Virus record (IMG/VR): IMGVR_UViG_3300023174_000121
Coordinates: 21,947-85,946 of that record
Source of the DNA: a virus
DNA length: 64,000 nt
Direction: 5' to 3' (one strand)
Shown: piece after piece, positions 9,321 to 16,413 of the stretch
Layout of the letters: each line of letters opens with the position of its first letter
How positions within the stretch are numbered: the first letter of the stretch is position 1
Translations under genes and position numbers: made by a program
The notes under the pieces: model-generated
The model's input: only the letters and a program-made list of their open reading frames with translations
The model's database searches: none
What the model was told of the DNA's origin: nothing

Positions 9321-9328
9321 AATAAATA
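9321..9328 (+). promoter_or_regulatory. Late-promoter-like box for plus-strand membrane genes
   Basis: AATAAATA, one mismatch from the T4 late box, 18 bp before the ATG at 9346 and followed by an AT-rich stretch and a GGAG site. The same AATAAATAAT string precedes the isolated plus-strand gene at 33656. Confidence 0.4.
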
Positions 9329-9345
9329 ATAAAAACGGAGAAAAT

Positions 9346-9630
9346 ATGGAATTTACCGACATTACTACTATCGTCGCTGATGTTGGATTTCCAATCTCAG
9401 CAGCAATTGCTGCTGGTTATTTCGTATTACTCTGTCTCAAATTCATTCTAGCTGGAGTCACCTCTTCTATCAAGTCATTAGAAGAGATTACAAAAAGCCT
9501 AGACAAAAGAATTGACATAATGAATTCCGAAGTAGAAAGAATTGACATTAAAATATCTCATGCTTTAGGATTACAGCCCAATTTTGGAAGAATTGCTCGG
9601 GCTAATCATAATGATGTTAGAAAAGATTAA
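9346..9630 (+). CDS. Small membrane protein with C-terminal coiled coil (holin-like)
   Basis: A 94-aa protein: one N-terminal membrane helix (about 12-37) followed by a charged helix with heptad pattern. ACGGAG seven bases before ATG at 9346 sets the start; the longer in-frame ORF from 9214 overlaps gmd and is rejected. It resembles the product at 10556 (both GFPI.AA...YFV, then coiled coil and LGLQ/LQLRG). Location beside a cell-wall hydrolase suggests lysis or holin function, but that is inference. Confidence 0.7.
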   Translation: MEFTDITTIVADVGFPISAAIAAGYFVLLCLKFILAGVTSSIKSLEEITKSLDKRIDIMNSEVERIDIKISHALGLQPNFGRIARANHNDVRKD

Positions 9631-9651
9631 AAACACTAGGGTCATTAGTCA

Positions 9652-9825
9652 ATGCCAAATACTAAAAGGCAAACGCATCATAGACAACCACATAAGTCTT
9701 CTTCCCCACAGGAGTCTGACAAAAAAGCACACACTGCTGGGATTGGCATACTTTTAATTTTACTCACCAACTATCAGGCTGAAATTAAACAAATTGTTTC
9801 GGCCCTACTAAAGGGTATAACATGA
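9652..9825 (+). CDS. Small membrane protein, 57 aa
   Basis: Basic, His/Gln/Ser-rich N-terminus, then a single hydrophobic segment (about 30-42, AGIGILLILL). The stop overlaps the next ATG (ATGA), showing coupling to the 244-aa gene. Function unknown; part of the four-gene plus-strand membrane cassette. Confidence 0.6.
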   Translation: MPNTKRQTHHRQPHKSSSPQESDKKAHTAGIGILLILLTNYQAEIKQIVSALLKGIT

Positions 9826-10556
9826 CTGCATTATTAAATAAAGTTTTTGAATATAAGAAACTACCTTTTATTCTTGGTGGTTTAATATTTGCATCTTCTC
9901 TGACACTTCTTTCTGTCTTTAAGACTGCTGAGACACAACTCACACAACTTGATAATGCACGAAAAGTTGCAAAAGAAATGTCTAAGAGTTCAGATGATCT
10001 AACTGCATATGCAAGATATTATGTCACTACTAAAAACGATAAATGGAAAATTGAATTTGAAAAAGTCTTAGCAATTCGTTCTGGTGAAATTCCAAACGAT
10101 GATGGACTAAAAAAATCTTTTAAAGATAAAGTCAAAGAAGTTGGATTTGAACAGAACGAACTCGATATGATTCTAAAGTCAGAACTCTTATCTAATGAAC
10201 TTGCAAAACTTGAAATCAAAGCATTTAAGAATATTGAAGATTATAAAGCAGAGAAAGAACCCGAAAAGAACGCAGAGAAATTAGGCATTCTTGCAGTACA
10301 GGCAGAAATGGCAATGTTTGGAGAAGATTACCAAAAGCATAAATTTCTTGTCATGGACGCTGCAAACGAATTCTATAATATTGTTCATGGTCGATTGAAC
10401 TCTGCATATAACAAATCAATGACGATTGCATGGGCTTTGATTTCTACAATTAATGTGTCTCTCCTAATGTTAATGATCTTCATTCAACATGGAAATAAAA
10501 TTGTAAAGAAACCAGTGCGTAAACCAAGAAAAGTAATTCCAAAAAAGGTAGAGTGA
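9822..10556 (+). CDS. Two-helix membrane protein with chemoreceptor-like sensor domain
   Basis: A 244-aa protein with membrane helices at about 13-32 and 203-222 and a soluble, mostly helical segment between. The segment DDLTAYARYYVTTKNDKWK...LAIRSGEIP closely follows the ligand-binding helix pattern of bacterial methyl-accepting receptors (LTRMARxYVxTG...I..IR.G..P). There is no HAMP, methylation or kinase-coupling domain; the protein ends in a short basic tail. It may sense or interfere with host receptors, or act in lysis control; neither is shown. Confidence 0.7.
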   Translation: MTALLNKVFEYKKLPFILGGLIFASSLTLLSVFKTAETQLTQLDNARKVAKEMSKSSDDLTAYARYYVTTKNDKWKIEFEKVLAIRSGEIPNDDGLKKSFKDKVKEVGFEQNELDMILKSELLSNELAKLEIKAFKNIEDYKAEKEPEKNAEKLGILAVQAEMAMFGEDYQKHKFLVMDAANEFYNIVHGRLNSAYNKSMTIAWALISTINVSLLMLMIFIQHGNKIVKKPVRKPRKVIPKKVE

Positions 10557-10840
10557 TGTATATTGTAGAGTTGATTAACAAGTATGGGTTTCCAATCATT
10601 GCTGCATTTGGACTAGCATACTTTGTTCACTACACTTGGATTTGGGTAACACTAGAAATAAAACCTGTTATTTCTAGTGCAAATAAATCACTCATCGATT
10701 TGATCGATAGAATAAGAACTCTTGATAATGATTTAATTCGACTCAATGAAAAGATCGACACAGTTCTACAACTTCGCGGCAGAACAATTGACGCAGAAAG
10801 AATAGCAGTAGACAAACAAATCAATAAAAATCAAGCATAG
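10556..10840 (+). CDS. Small membrane protein with C-terminal coiled coil, paralogue of 9346-9630
   Basis: A 94-aa protein with one membrane helix (YGFPIIAAFGLAYFVHYTWIW) and a coiled coil (LIDLIDRIRTLDNDLIRLNEKIDTVLQLRG). The ATG at 10556 shares its A with the preceding TGA; a GTG at 10553 is possible but less likely. The 3' end overlaps the convergent hydrolase gene by 10 bp. Holin-like by position only. Confidence 0.7.
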   Translation: MYIVELINKYGFPIIAAFGLAYFVHYTWIWVTLEIKPVISSANKSLIDLIDRIRTLDNDLIRLNEKIDTVLQLRGRTIDAERIAVDKQINKNQA

Positions 10841-11322
10841 AAAATGTGTTTGCCTATTTTGGTAATCACTTTCTTATTCCATCTAGGATTTACATAATTA
10901 GCATGATAATAAAGGGCATTGTCTAGCTTCTTTATTCTATGCCCACCAACAAGAATTCTATACGCAGCTTCTTTAGATGCGATAAATTCTTGTGAATCAT
11001 ATCTCATAAGCCGACTCTTCTTTTCACATACCCAAGAGAATTGACATGTTTTGTTAACTTTTTGATAGACTGTTTTGCAAACAGTATTACCAAACTTACC
11101 AGATTTAACTCTATTAAGAGTCACTTGCGCTACTGCAAGTTTACCCTCAAAAGATTCTGTTGCTGCTTCGTAATATATGTTTTGTGCTAAACAATTGATT
11201 TGTTGTTCTGTACTAGGAGTTATCAACTGATATTTGCTCTCTACAATTCCACTATCTACCGATAATATCAAACCAAAAAATAAAAAAGATCCTAGTAAGA
11301 CTTTTATAGTCTTTAGTATCAT
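10831..11322 (-). CDS. Cell-wall hydrolase, SleB/Hydrolase_2 family, with N-terminal signal or anchor
   Basis: A 163-aa protein with an N-terminal hydrophobic segment (about 5-25), then the Hydrolase_2 domain: CLAQNIYYEA (Glu52 in the catalytic position), GKLAVAQVTLNRVKSGKFG, CQFSWVCE, and the C-terminal ALYYHANYVNPRW...IGKHIFY. Such enzymes cleave peptidoglycan. The N-terminal segment suggests Sec export or a signal-anchor endolysin. A second lysin (GH19) is at 32983. Confidence 0.9.
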   Translation of the reverse strand: MILKTIKVLLGSFLFFGLILSVDSGIVESKYQLITPSTEQQINCLAQNIYYEAATESFEGKLAVAQVTLNRVKSGKFGNTVCKTVYQKVNKTCQFSWVCEKKSRLMRYDSQEFIASKEAAYRILVGGHRIKKLDNALYYHANYVNPRWNKKVITKIGKHIFYA

Positions 11323-11335
11323 CTACTTCCTTATC

Positions 11336-11648
11336 GAGTTTTGAAAGTGGTAGGTTATTCTGTTACGAGGAAACCTACCGAAACCCTAAGTGGTTATCAC
11401 GCCACTAATCTGTATTCGCTATCGTTTGCGTTTACTTGATTTGCTTCTACGGCCGAGTTGCCTCAACTCTACGGCTTTCGCATTGCCGTGTTGTCTGCAT
11501 CGATACTCTTTGCTCTGTCGAACCTAATTCGGGCCCATCATAAACATAATGTTTGGAACTTTTATTATGAGCATTATTATCTCATTCACCAGTAGACAAT
11601 ATGTTTATGGTGGACCCGGGGGAGAACTGCCCTCCCCGTCCAAAACTC
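11336..11648 (-). ncRNA. ssrA: Circularly permuted (two-piece) tmRNA
   Basis: Read on the minus strand the order is permuted. First comes an acceptor piece with a T-arm (GGGGAG, 7-nt loop, CTCCCC; 11637-11619) and CGGGTCC-ACCA ending at 11608. Next is a 71-nt intervening segment (11607-11537). The coding piece follows, beginning GGGCCCG (11536-11530) and then GGTTCGAC. GGGCCCG pairs with CGGGTCC as a 7-bp acceptor stem carrying a G3-U70 wobble, the alanyl-tRNA synthetase determinant. The resume codon starts the tag at 11429, and the stop lies in a hairpin loop (AGTGG...CCACT). GAGTTTTG (11648-11641) pairs with CAAAACTC (11343-11336), joining the two pieces. Further stems: ACGGC/GCCGT, GAGTTG/CAACTC, GGTAGGTT/AACCTACC. 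Exact mature ends are not determined. Confidence 0.93.
11397..11429 (-). other. tmRNA tag reading frame, ANDSEYRLVA
   Basis: GCA AAC GAT AGC GAA TAC AGA TTA GTG GCG TGA encodes ANDSEYRLVA. The AND start and the hydrophobic small-residue end match bacterial tags (E. coli ANDENYALAA), where the terminal residues direct proteolysis by ClpXP-type proteases. Confidence 0.9.
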
Positions 11649-11706
11649 ATTTTTCTTTGCTTCTTTCCTTTCAGAGTTTACAACAATACTTTTATTTAGT
11701 ATATCA

Positions 11707-12063
11707 TTATTTTACAAATGGTGCAAGGTTGGGTGATTTCCATCCCTCTGGCTTTAGCACTTTGCCATCTTCACGCTTTCGAACCTTTCCTGTGTCTTTA
11801 TCTATCTTGTCAAAATTGCTTCTTGCGACTTCACCCCATGCACCATTAACATCATAGCCTTTCATGTAGCAATAGCCAAGAATAACCCAAATCATATCCA
11901 TACATGCATCAAGTTTTTCTACTTCATCATCTTTATTGTTTGCTTGAATGAATTCATTAAACTCTTCAACAATTAGATTTCGATATAGACTTGCATTTGC
12001 TTTAGTCTTTTCTTGATCACACGCATCAATAAAAATTCGAACATCATCATACATTCTATTCAT
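11707..12063 (-). CDS. MazG-like nucleotide pyrophosphohydrolase
   Basis: A 118-aa all-helical protein with LIVEEFNEFIQA and EKLDACMDMIWVILGY, matching the EExxE/ExxD metal-binding helices of the MazG/PRA-PH group, plus a tail VRKREDGKVLKPEGWKSPNL common in phage members. GGAG six bases before the ATG at 12063 and overlap with the preceding stop define the start. Likely hydrolyses NTPs or alarmones. Confidence 0.8.
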   Translation of the reverse strand: MNRMYDDVRIFIDACDQEKTKANASLYRNLIVEEFNEFIQANNKDDEVEKLDACMDMIWVILGYCYMKGYDVNGAWGEVARSNFDKIDKDTGKVRKREDGKVLKPEGWKSPNLAPFVK

Positions 12064-12724
12064 ATAAAACTCCATCATATGCTTCACGGTAAGAAATAAA
12101 CTCTTTGATATAGTCATCGCGCTTTTTAATAAACACTTGCGGATGATCTGAATCAACTGCAATCATAATAACTAATTGAGTAACTGGAATTCCAGTACGC
12201 TCTTCATACATTACTGCATAAGCAGAGCATTGCATGAAATAGTTTTTAATATTAGCTTCTTTCTTTTGTTTAGAAGATGTTTTAAAATCAATGATTGAAA
12301 GTTTATTGTCATACTCTGCAATGCAATCAACACGACCAGCGACTTTCAAATGATGCGAATAGAGCGGAATCTCAATCGCATGGATGTTATTGATATGCTC
12401 ATCCATCAAAGGCTGCAATGATTTGAACATTACAAACGAATCTGGAATTGCTTTCTCTGCATACTTTTCTGAATTATTCAGATAGTCTTCACAGATTTTA
12501 TGCACTCTTGTTCCGCGACTCGATGCTTTAGTAGATATTCGATTTGCTTCCTCTTCACCAACTCTTTTACGCCAAGCAATAATATCTGCTTTGGTATGCT
12601 GTGATGTAATAGTTGTCACCGACGGATATAATTGTCCGTCGGGAGTTTTATAGAATCTTTTACCATTTACGGTTTCAGTTTCTAAGTCATAGTCAATTGC
12701 ACATGGCACATGATTAAATTTCAC
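12056..12724 (-). CDS. PD-(D/E)XK exonuclease (RecB/Cas4-like fold)
   Basis: A 222-aa protein with SVTTI, a GTRVHKICEDYL helix and the nuclease core GRVDCIAEYDNKLSIIDFKTS, which supplies the D...D-x-K catalytic residues; the helix FMQCSAYAVMYEE follows. Similar enzymes occur in T4-like phages and degrade or process DNA. Confidence 0.88.
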   Translation of the reverse strand: MKFNHVPCAIDYDLETETVNGKRFYKTPDGQLYPSVTTITSQHTKADIIAWRKRVGEEEANRISTKASSRGTRVHKICEDYLNNSEKYAEKAIPDSFVMFKSLQPLMDEHINNIHAIEIPLYSHHLKVAGRVDCIAEYDNKLSIIDFKTSSKQKKEANIKNYFMQCSAYAVMYEERTGIPVTQLVIMIAVDSDHPQVFIKKRDDYIKEFISYREAYDGVLYE

Positions 12725-12737
12725 TTTGCATAATCCA

Positions 12738-13520
12738 TTAATTTTGTATTGTGTCTTCGTATTGTAGTTTTGCTAATATGTAGTCTTTAACCAAAGAGGA
12801 TCGAACAATATCATCAGCAGTAAATTCGATTCTGGTGAATGCTTTCATGTGCATAGCAACGTCAAAGAATTTTAGAATACCTGTCTTGTCGTTTGATTTC
12901 CTTAGATCTGTTTGTCTATAGTCGCCACACCAAATAATTTTAGAGCGATATCCAACGCGAGTCATTACGGTATCAATCTCTTCGAAATTCATATTCTGCA
13001 TTTCGTCAACGATAATGATAGCATCATCAAATGACATACCGCGAATGAATGAAGTAGAAATGAATTCTACATAACCTTGCTCTGAAAGTCTAGCCCATGC
13101 ATCTTTACGTCCAAAGATTGTTTGGCAAATCTGTTGATATGGTTGCTGATAGATTTCCATCTTTTCAGTAACGTCACCAGGCAAATGACCAATCTCTCTT
13201 GATTGAACAGCGGAACGAACAACAATGATTTTATCAAATGGATTGTTCTTGTCGAGAACTTCCATTAATGATTTATACATTGCAATAAATGTCTTTCCTG
13301 TTCCAGCAACACCATGCAATGCTACGAAATAATCACCTCTATCATATGCATCAAAGAATAATTTTTGATTCTCTGTTAGTGGCTCAAACTTCTTTACATC
13401 ATCAAGTTTCAACTTCAATGTGTTATTAACTTGTCTTGGAGTTTTTGTTGACGTTTGTGGACCAGAAATTTCCAATTCATCAGATTGTGGAATTTTTGGT
13501 ACAGCAGGTTTTCTAGCCAT
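12738..13520 (-). CDS. phoH: PhoH-like P-loop ATPase
   Basis: A 260-aa protein with Walker A GVAGTGKT (70-77), VRSAVQSREIGHLPGD and Walker B IIIVDEMQNM. Widespread in aquatic phages; cellular PhoH proteins are RNA-associated ATPases and the phage role is unsettled. The N-terminal 45 residues are low-complexity. Confidence 0.95.
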   Translation of the reverse strand: MARKPAVPKIPQSDELEISGPQTSTKTPRQVNNTLKLKLDDVKKFEPLTENQKLFFDAYDRGDYFVALHGVAGTGKTFIAMYKSLMEVLDKNNPFDKIIVVRSAVQSREIGHLPGDVTEKMEIYQQPYQQICQTIFGRKDAWARLSEQGYVEFISTSFIRGMSFDDAIIIVDEMQNMNFEEIDTVMTRVGYRSKIIWCGDYRQTDLRKSNDKTGILKFFDVAMHMKAFTRIEFTADDIVRSSLVKDYILAKLQYEDTIQN

Positions 13521-13560
13521 TGAAGACCTCTTTCTAGTATTGTAATGAAGGGCTCCAACA

Positions 13561-13797
13561 TTAGAATGTATTTACATTCCCCTTAGGATGTGCAGCTTTA
13601 GCCTTAGCTAGAACTTCTCTAAATCCATTGTCTGGTTTACGAACTCCCAATCGGATTGGATCACCTAATGCTGGAGGGCTTAACATAACAGATTCGAATT
13701 GAGGATTCTCTTTTAGAAAATCATCTTTCTCACTCATTTTAAAGATTCTTTCGATTATCTCTCCAGATTCTTTATTTCTAAAATTATAAGTTGGCAT
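13561..13797 (-). CDS. Conserved small phage protein, FmdB-like N-terminus
   Basis: A 78-aa protein starting MPTYNFRNKESGEIIERIFKMSE, the beta-hairpin start seen in FmdB-type zinc ribbons, but without the cysteines. Similar proteins in T4-like phages end with a DPIRLGVRKPDNGFREVL-type segment, as here. The start at 13797 overlaps the upstream gene by 14 bp. Function unknown. Confidence 0.75.
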   Translation of the reverse strand: MPTYNFRNKESGEIIERIFKMSEKDDFLKENPQFESVMLSPPALGDPIRLGVRKPDNGFREVLAKAKAAHPKGNVNTF

Positions 13798-14314
13798 TAT
13801 TAATTCCTTGCGTAAACCAATTTGGCGCAGGACGTTTAGTCCATCTTGCAATGCGCGCCTTTTCATGTATATAGTATTTTTTGTAGGATATAATTGCGTC
13901 GCCGTTCACCTTGTATATATCTGGCATTGCAGGAGTTGGCTCAGACCAACCTTCTGTACCAATATTCTTAGGCACATTCTTATATAGAACAAAGCATAAA
14001 CCTGTACGTTCTACTTTATGCACCTTTTCATATCGATAAGTATACTCTTCGCATAGATCAATTAGAAGATTACTTAACCAAATGTAATTCTCTTTAGACT
14101 TTCTTGCCCATATAGCAGATGGATGATTCTTGTGGGTTGCTTTGTACATGATTGAATCATGTAGAGGATCAGCAAGCACATTATCAATGCCATCTAATGT
14201 ACGATGCGCTGTTGATAACAATTGTCCATATTCAAGAATCATCTTGACAACATGCTTGTCCAGATGCATTCTAGCGCAATTCACTGTGTCTTTATCTAAG
14301 TAAAAGATATTAAT
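13784..14314 (-). CDS. Pyr_excise-family protein, probable ATT start
   Basis: A 176-aa protein of the family annotated as pyrimidine-dimer glycosylase-like (CARMHLDKHVVKMILEYGQLLSTAHR, THKNHPSAIWARKS, YIHEKARIARWTKRPAPNW). The first ATG or GTG codons cut off the conserved N-terminus. The frame stays open upstream, and an ATT at 14314 gives (M)NIFYLDKDTVNCARM, the family's usual start, with AGAGGA 7 nt upstream. The start is inference; GTG at 14284 is the fallback. Actual enzyme activity is unproven. Confidence 0.82.
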   Translation of the reverse strand: MNIFYLDKDTVNCARMHLDKHVVKMILEYGQLLSTAHRTLDGIDNVLADPLHDSIMYKATHKNHPSAIWARKSKENYIWLSNLLIDLCEEYTYRYEKVHKVERTGLCFVLYKNVPKNIGTEGWSEPTPAMPDIYKVNGDAIISYKKYYIHEKARIARWTKRPAPNWFTQGINNANL

Positions 14315-14338
14315 TTTGTTTTCCTCTTACAAATGAAA

Positions 14339-14359
14339 AGTGGCGAATGAATCGCCACT
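14339..14359 (-). terminator. Intrinsic terminator
   Basis: 8-bp perfect stem AGTGGCGA/TCGCCACT (14339-14346 with 14352-14359), followed on the minus strand by TTTTC. It ends the 15071-14369 block and precedes the Pyr_excise operon. Confidence 0.65.
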
Positions 14360-14368
14360 GGTGTCTCA

Positions 14369-14569
14369 TCAATAGTTGTCATCAATAAATTTCGCGACTA
14401 TTGGGTGAATAACACCTTCAGCTAATCCGGTAGCAGCAATGATGTACTCAATAACTTCATTGCCGGTTAAACCGAGATCCCAAGCAGTTAGTATCAGGCT
14501 TTCAACTAATGGTACTGTGTCTTCTTTACGTCGTAGCAACATAATCTTCTGCGTACCGACGATCTTCAT
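14369..14569 (-). CDS. Small protein of unknown function
   Basis: A 66-aa ORF, mildly acidic and helical (LVESLILTAWDLGLTGNEVIEYIIAATG). It overlaps the previous gene by 44 bp; the internal ATG at 14542 would reduce this to 17 bp. A terminator follows directly. No family recognised. Confidence 0.55.
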   Translation of the reverse strand: MKIVGTQKIMLLRRKEDTVPLVESLILTAWDLGLTGNEVIEYIIAATGLAEGVIHPIVAKFIDDNY

Positions 14570-15071
14570 AGTCGGTTACGTCCGTGTCAATTTCATCCAA
14601 AATATCGATTGGTCCGCTTACGCTAACCATGTTCGACATAGCTGTTTCGAGCGAATCCTCTTCGAACTGAGGAATCTCTACAACCTTAGCTGGCTTCACT
14701 TTAGCAACTTTGGGTGCTTTCGCAACCTTCGGTGCTTTGGGAGTAACAGCTTTAGGCACTTTGGGCTGAACTGACTTCGGATTAGATTCTACTTTCGTAA
14801 ATGTTTCTGCATCAAAACCTCGAGCAGCAATCCATTCACGCATTTCTTGCACATTCATTAGTTCGTAACCAACGACATTACGACCATCGCGGTGTGTTTT
14901 GATTATCGCACCACGCTTCTTTGCTCGCCAGAGTTCTGTCGAAATCCGATACATGCAATCATATTGCAAATCTGTTTCAATCTGATTTGGACTACAAACC
15001 CAACCGTCACCACATTTAGCCATAAGGATGATTAGACGTTCGCAAGTACGGGGTGCTTTAACTTTAGCCAT
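14526..15071 (-). CDS. Protein with winged-helix-like N-terminus and Lys/Pro/Ala-rich linker
   Basis: A 181-aa protein. Residues 1-75 resemble a small winged helix (RLIILMAKCGDGWVCS, then LWRAKKRGAIIKTHRDGRNV). Residues 100-130 are a histone-H1-like repeat of KAPKVAK units, followed by an acidic C-terminus. It may bind DNA; the specific role is unknown. Confidence 0.65.
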   Translation of the reverse strand: MAKVKAPRTCERLIILMAKCGDGWVCSPNQIETDLQYDCMYRISTELWRAKKRGAIIKTHRDGRNVVGYELMNVQEMREWIAARGFDAETFTKVESNPKSVQPKVPKAVTPKAPKVAKAPKVAKVKPAKVVEIPQFEEDSLETAMSNMVSVSGPIDILDEIDTDVTDYEDRRYAEDYVATT

Positions 15072-15102
15072 GATTAAATTCCTTTTCTCAAAAATATATA
15101 AA

Positions 15103-15261
15103 TTACATCAAGCCGTAATGTACGGCGTCAAGATCATAAAAATGCTCGGCTTCAATCTGCGGGTTCTGATGAGGAACCTCTACATCTTCTTGGGCTTGAA
15201 GTAGAGCAACATGCAGCGCTTCGTAATTAACTAACTGAACAATCAACTGGTCGAGGGTCAT
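15103..15261 (-). CDS. Small acidic protein, 52 aa
   Basis: Starts at ATG 15261 with GGAG nearby; helical N-terminus (LDQLIVQLVNYEALHVALLQAQED) and acidic tail. First gene after the promoter at 15291-15319. Function unknown. Confidence 0.6.
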   Translation of the reverse strand: MTLDQLIVQLVNYEALHVALLQAQEDVEVPHQNPQIEAEHFYDLDAVHYGLM

Positions 15262-15290
15262 TTCAATCTCCTTTCTCATCCAATACAATC

Positions 15291-15319
15291 ATTATAACAC
15301 TGTGGATCTGCGAAGTCAA
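15291..15319 (-). promoter_or_regulatory. Sigma70-like early promoter
   Basis: TTGACT (15319-15314), 17-bp spacer, TATAAT (15296-15291) on the minus strand. A GTTGT...ACGAC near-palindrome lies just upstream. Confidence 0.85.
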
Positions 15320-15341
15320 GGCTTTTCTGTCTGTTGTTTTT

Positions 15342-15587
15342 TTACGACAAAAGGGCGTCAAAATCGAACTTCCGCATGACAGTCTTGCCTTGTACAACCA
15401 CTGGAAACTGCTCAGGATAGAACGTATCGCCGTATTCATCAATCTCCAGAAGTTTACCAGATGCGATCCAATCTTCAATTGAAAGTTTCATTTCAGTAAA
15501 CTCATTTAGGTATTGTCGGCATTCTTGCATTGAATCAAAAGTTTTTGATTTCAAACCATTCTTAAAGTAAGGCTTTGCTAAAAACAT
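15342..15587 (-). CDS. Small protein of unknown function
   Basis: An 81-aa protein, mixed alpha/beta composition, GGAGCTGCATAAA before the ATG. Its stop abuts the promoter at 15291-15319. No recognised domain. Confidence 0.6.
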   Translation of the reverse strand: MFLAKPYFKNGLKSKTFDSMQECRQYLNEFTEMKLSIEDWIASGKLLEIDEYGDTFYPEQFPVVVQGKTVMRKFDFDALLS

Positions 15588-15588
15588 T

Positions 15589-15669
15589 TTATGCAGCTCC
15601 AGTCAAAACTAATGTAATAACCGCTAACCAACCAGCAACAATAAATCCCAATACAATACGATCACTCAT
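15589..15669 (-). CDS. 26-aa single-pass membrane peptide
   Basis: The ORF encodes a nearly pure membrane helix (IVLGFIVAGWLAVITLVLTGAA). Its start overlaps the preceding stop (ATGAGTGA) and its stop lies one base from the next gene's ATG, so it sits in an exactly sized slot. Function unknown. Confidence 0.55.
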   Translation of the reverse strand: MSDRIVLGFIVAGWLAVITLVLTGAA

Positions 15670-15850
15670 TTACATTTTCCTCTTTATATTCCCATTGGCG
15701 AACATAAAAATGCACACCAAATGATTTCATAACATCTTCTGGATATCCAGCCCAAACAATCCATTCTTCAAAATTTTTATGTTTCTCGGAATCCCACACT
15801 TTAGGAAATCCGTATTTCCATCCAGAAGGTGGATCAACCCATACTTTCAT
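15662..15850 (-). CDS. Small Trp-rich protein of unknown function
   Basis: A 62-aa protein beginning VWVDPPSGWKYGFPKVWD. It shares one base with the gene upstream (stop/start at 15850) and overlaps the 26-aa peptide gene. No assigned function. Confidence 0.65.
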   Translation of the reverse strand: MKVWVDPPSGWKYGFPKVWDSEKHKNFEEWIVWAGYPEDVMKSFGVHFYVRQWEYKEENVNE

Positions 15851-16065
15851 TATTTAACTCCAAAATGATTTTTAATTGCACTTGCTGCACCAGAACTTGT
15901 CGTTTGGGTCGCATTACCTAATTCACAAACTGTAATGCATTCGTTTATAAGCAAATTAGCAAATTGCAATATAACTTTTTCATTTGCTAATACTGGTTCG
16001 CCTTTAGAGAATCCAGCAGAAAGAAATCCAGCTTCAAATGCCAAGTCTTTAATATTTTTATTCAT
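15850..16065 (-). CDS. MNERIK/HFGVE-family microprotein (copy 1)
   Basis: A 71-aa protein with the layout shared by a set of paralogues here: N-terminal MN.xIK, central FA.LLINECI (others FAELIVRDC) and C-terminal IKNHFGV. Copies at 16414, 17458, 17984, 18558 and 19533 share it. Function unknown; such proteins are common in phage accessory regions. Confidence 0.75.
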   Translation of the reverse strand: MNKNIKDLAFEAGFLSAGFSKGEPVLANEKVILQFANLLINECITVCELGNATQTTSSGAASAIKNHFGVK

Positions 16066-16396
16066 ATACTAACTCCATAAAATTTGTTTCCGCAGGGAGA
16101 ATTTCAACAACACAATCATGCACTTCTAATCCAGATACAATAAATTCTTTCAATATATTTTCTCCGTATTCAGTGGTACCGTACGCAAGTTTATTGCACA
16201 TGTAAACTGAACCAGAGTAGCCTTCAAAATAATATGACCGTGGATCTTCAGTAATTTTGATCACTCCAGAATTCAATCTCCAGCGCATATCAATATTACG
16301 CCATGATCCGAAGATTTTGTAAAGAATCTTGTCTCCTTCTGGAAGAACATTCCTCGTCACCTTAATCATCACCCATTTGTCTGGATAATACTGCAT
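16058..16396 (-). CDS. Protein of unknown function
   Basis: A 112-aa beta-rich protein with aromatic clusters (YKIFGSWRNIDMRWRLNSG, YYFEGYSGSVYMC). It overlaps the next gene by 8 bp. No recognised family. Confidence 0.65.
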   Translation of the reverse strand: MQYYPDKWVMIKVTRNVLPEGDKILYKIFGSWRNIDMRWRLNSGVIKITEDPRSYYFEGYSGSVYMCNKLAYGTTEYGENILKEFIVSGLEVHDCVVEILPAETNFMELVYE

Positions 16397-16413
16397 TATT
16401 TTTTCCTTATTTT

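Noticed and set aside
11549-11857. 102-aa plus ORF
   Set aside because: Overlaps the tmRNA acceptor region and the MazG-like gene antisense; no ribosome site.
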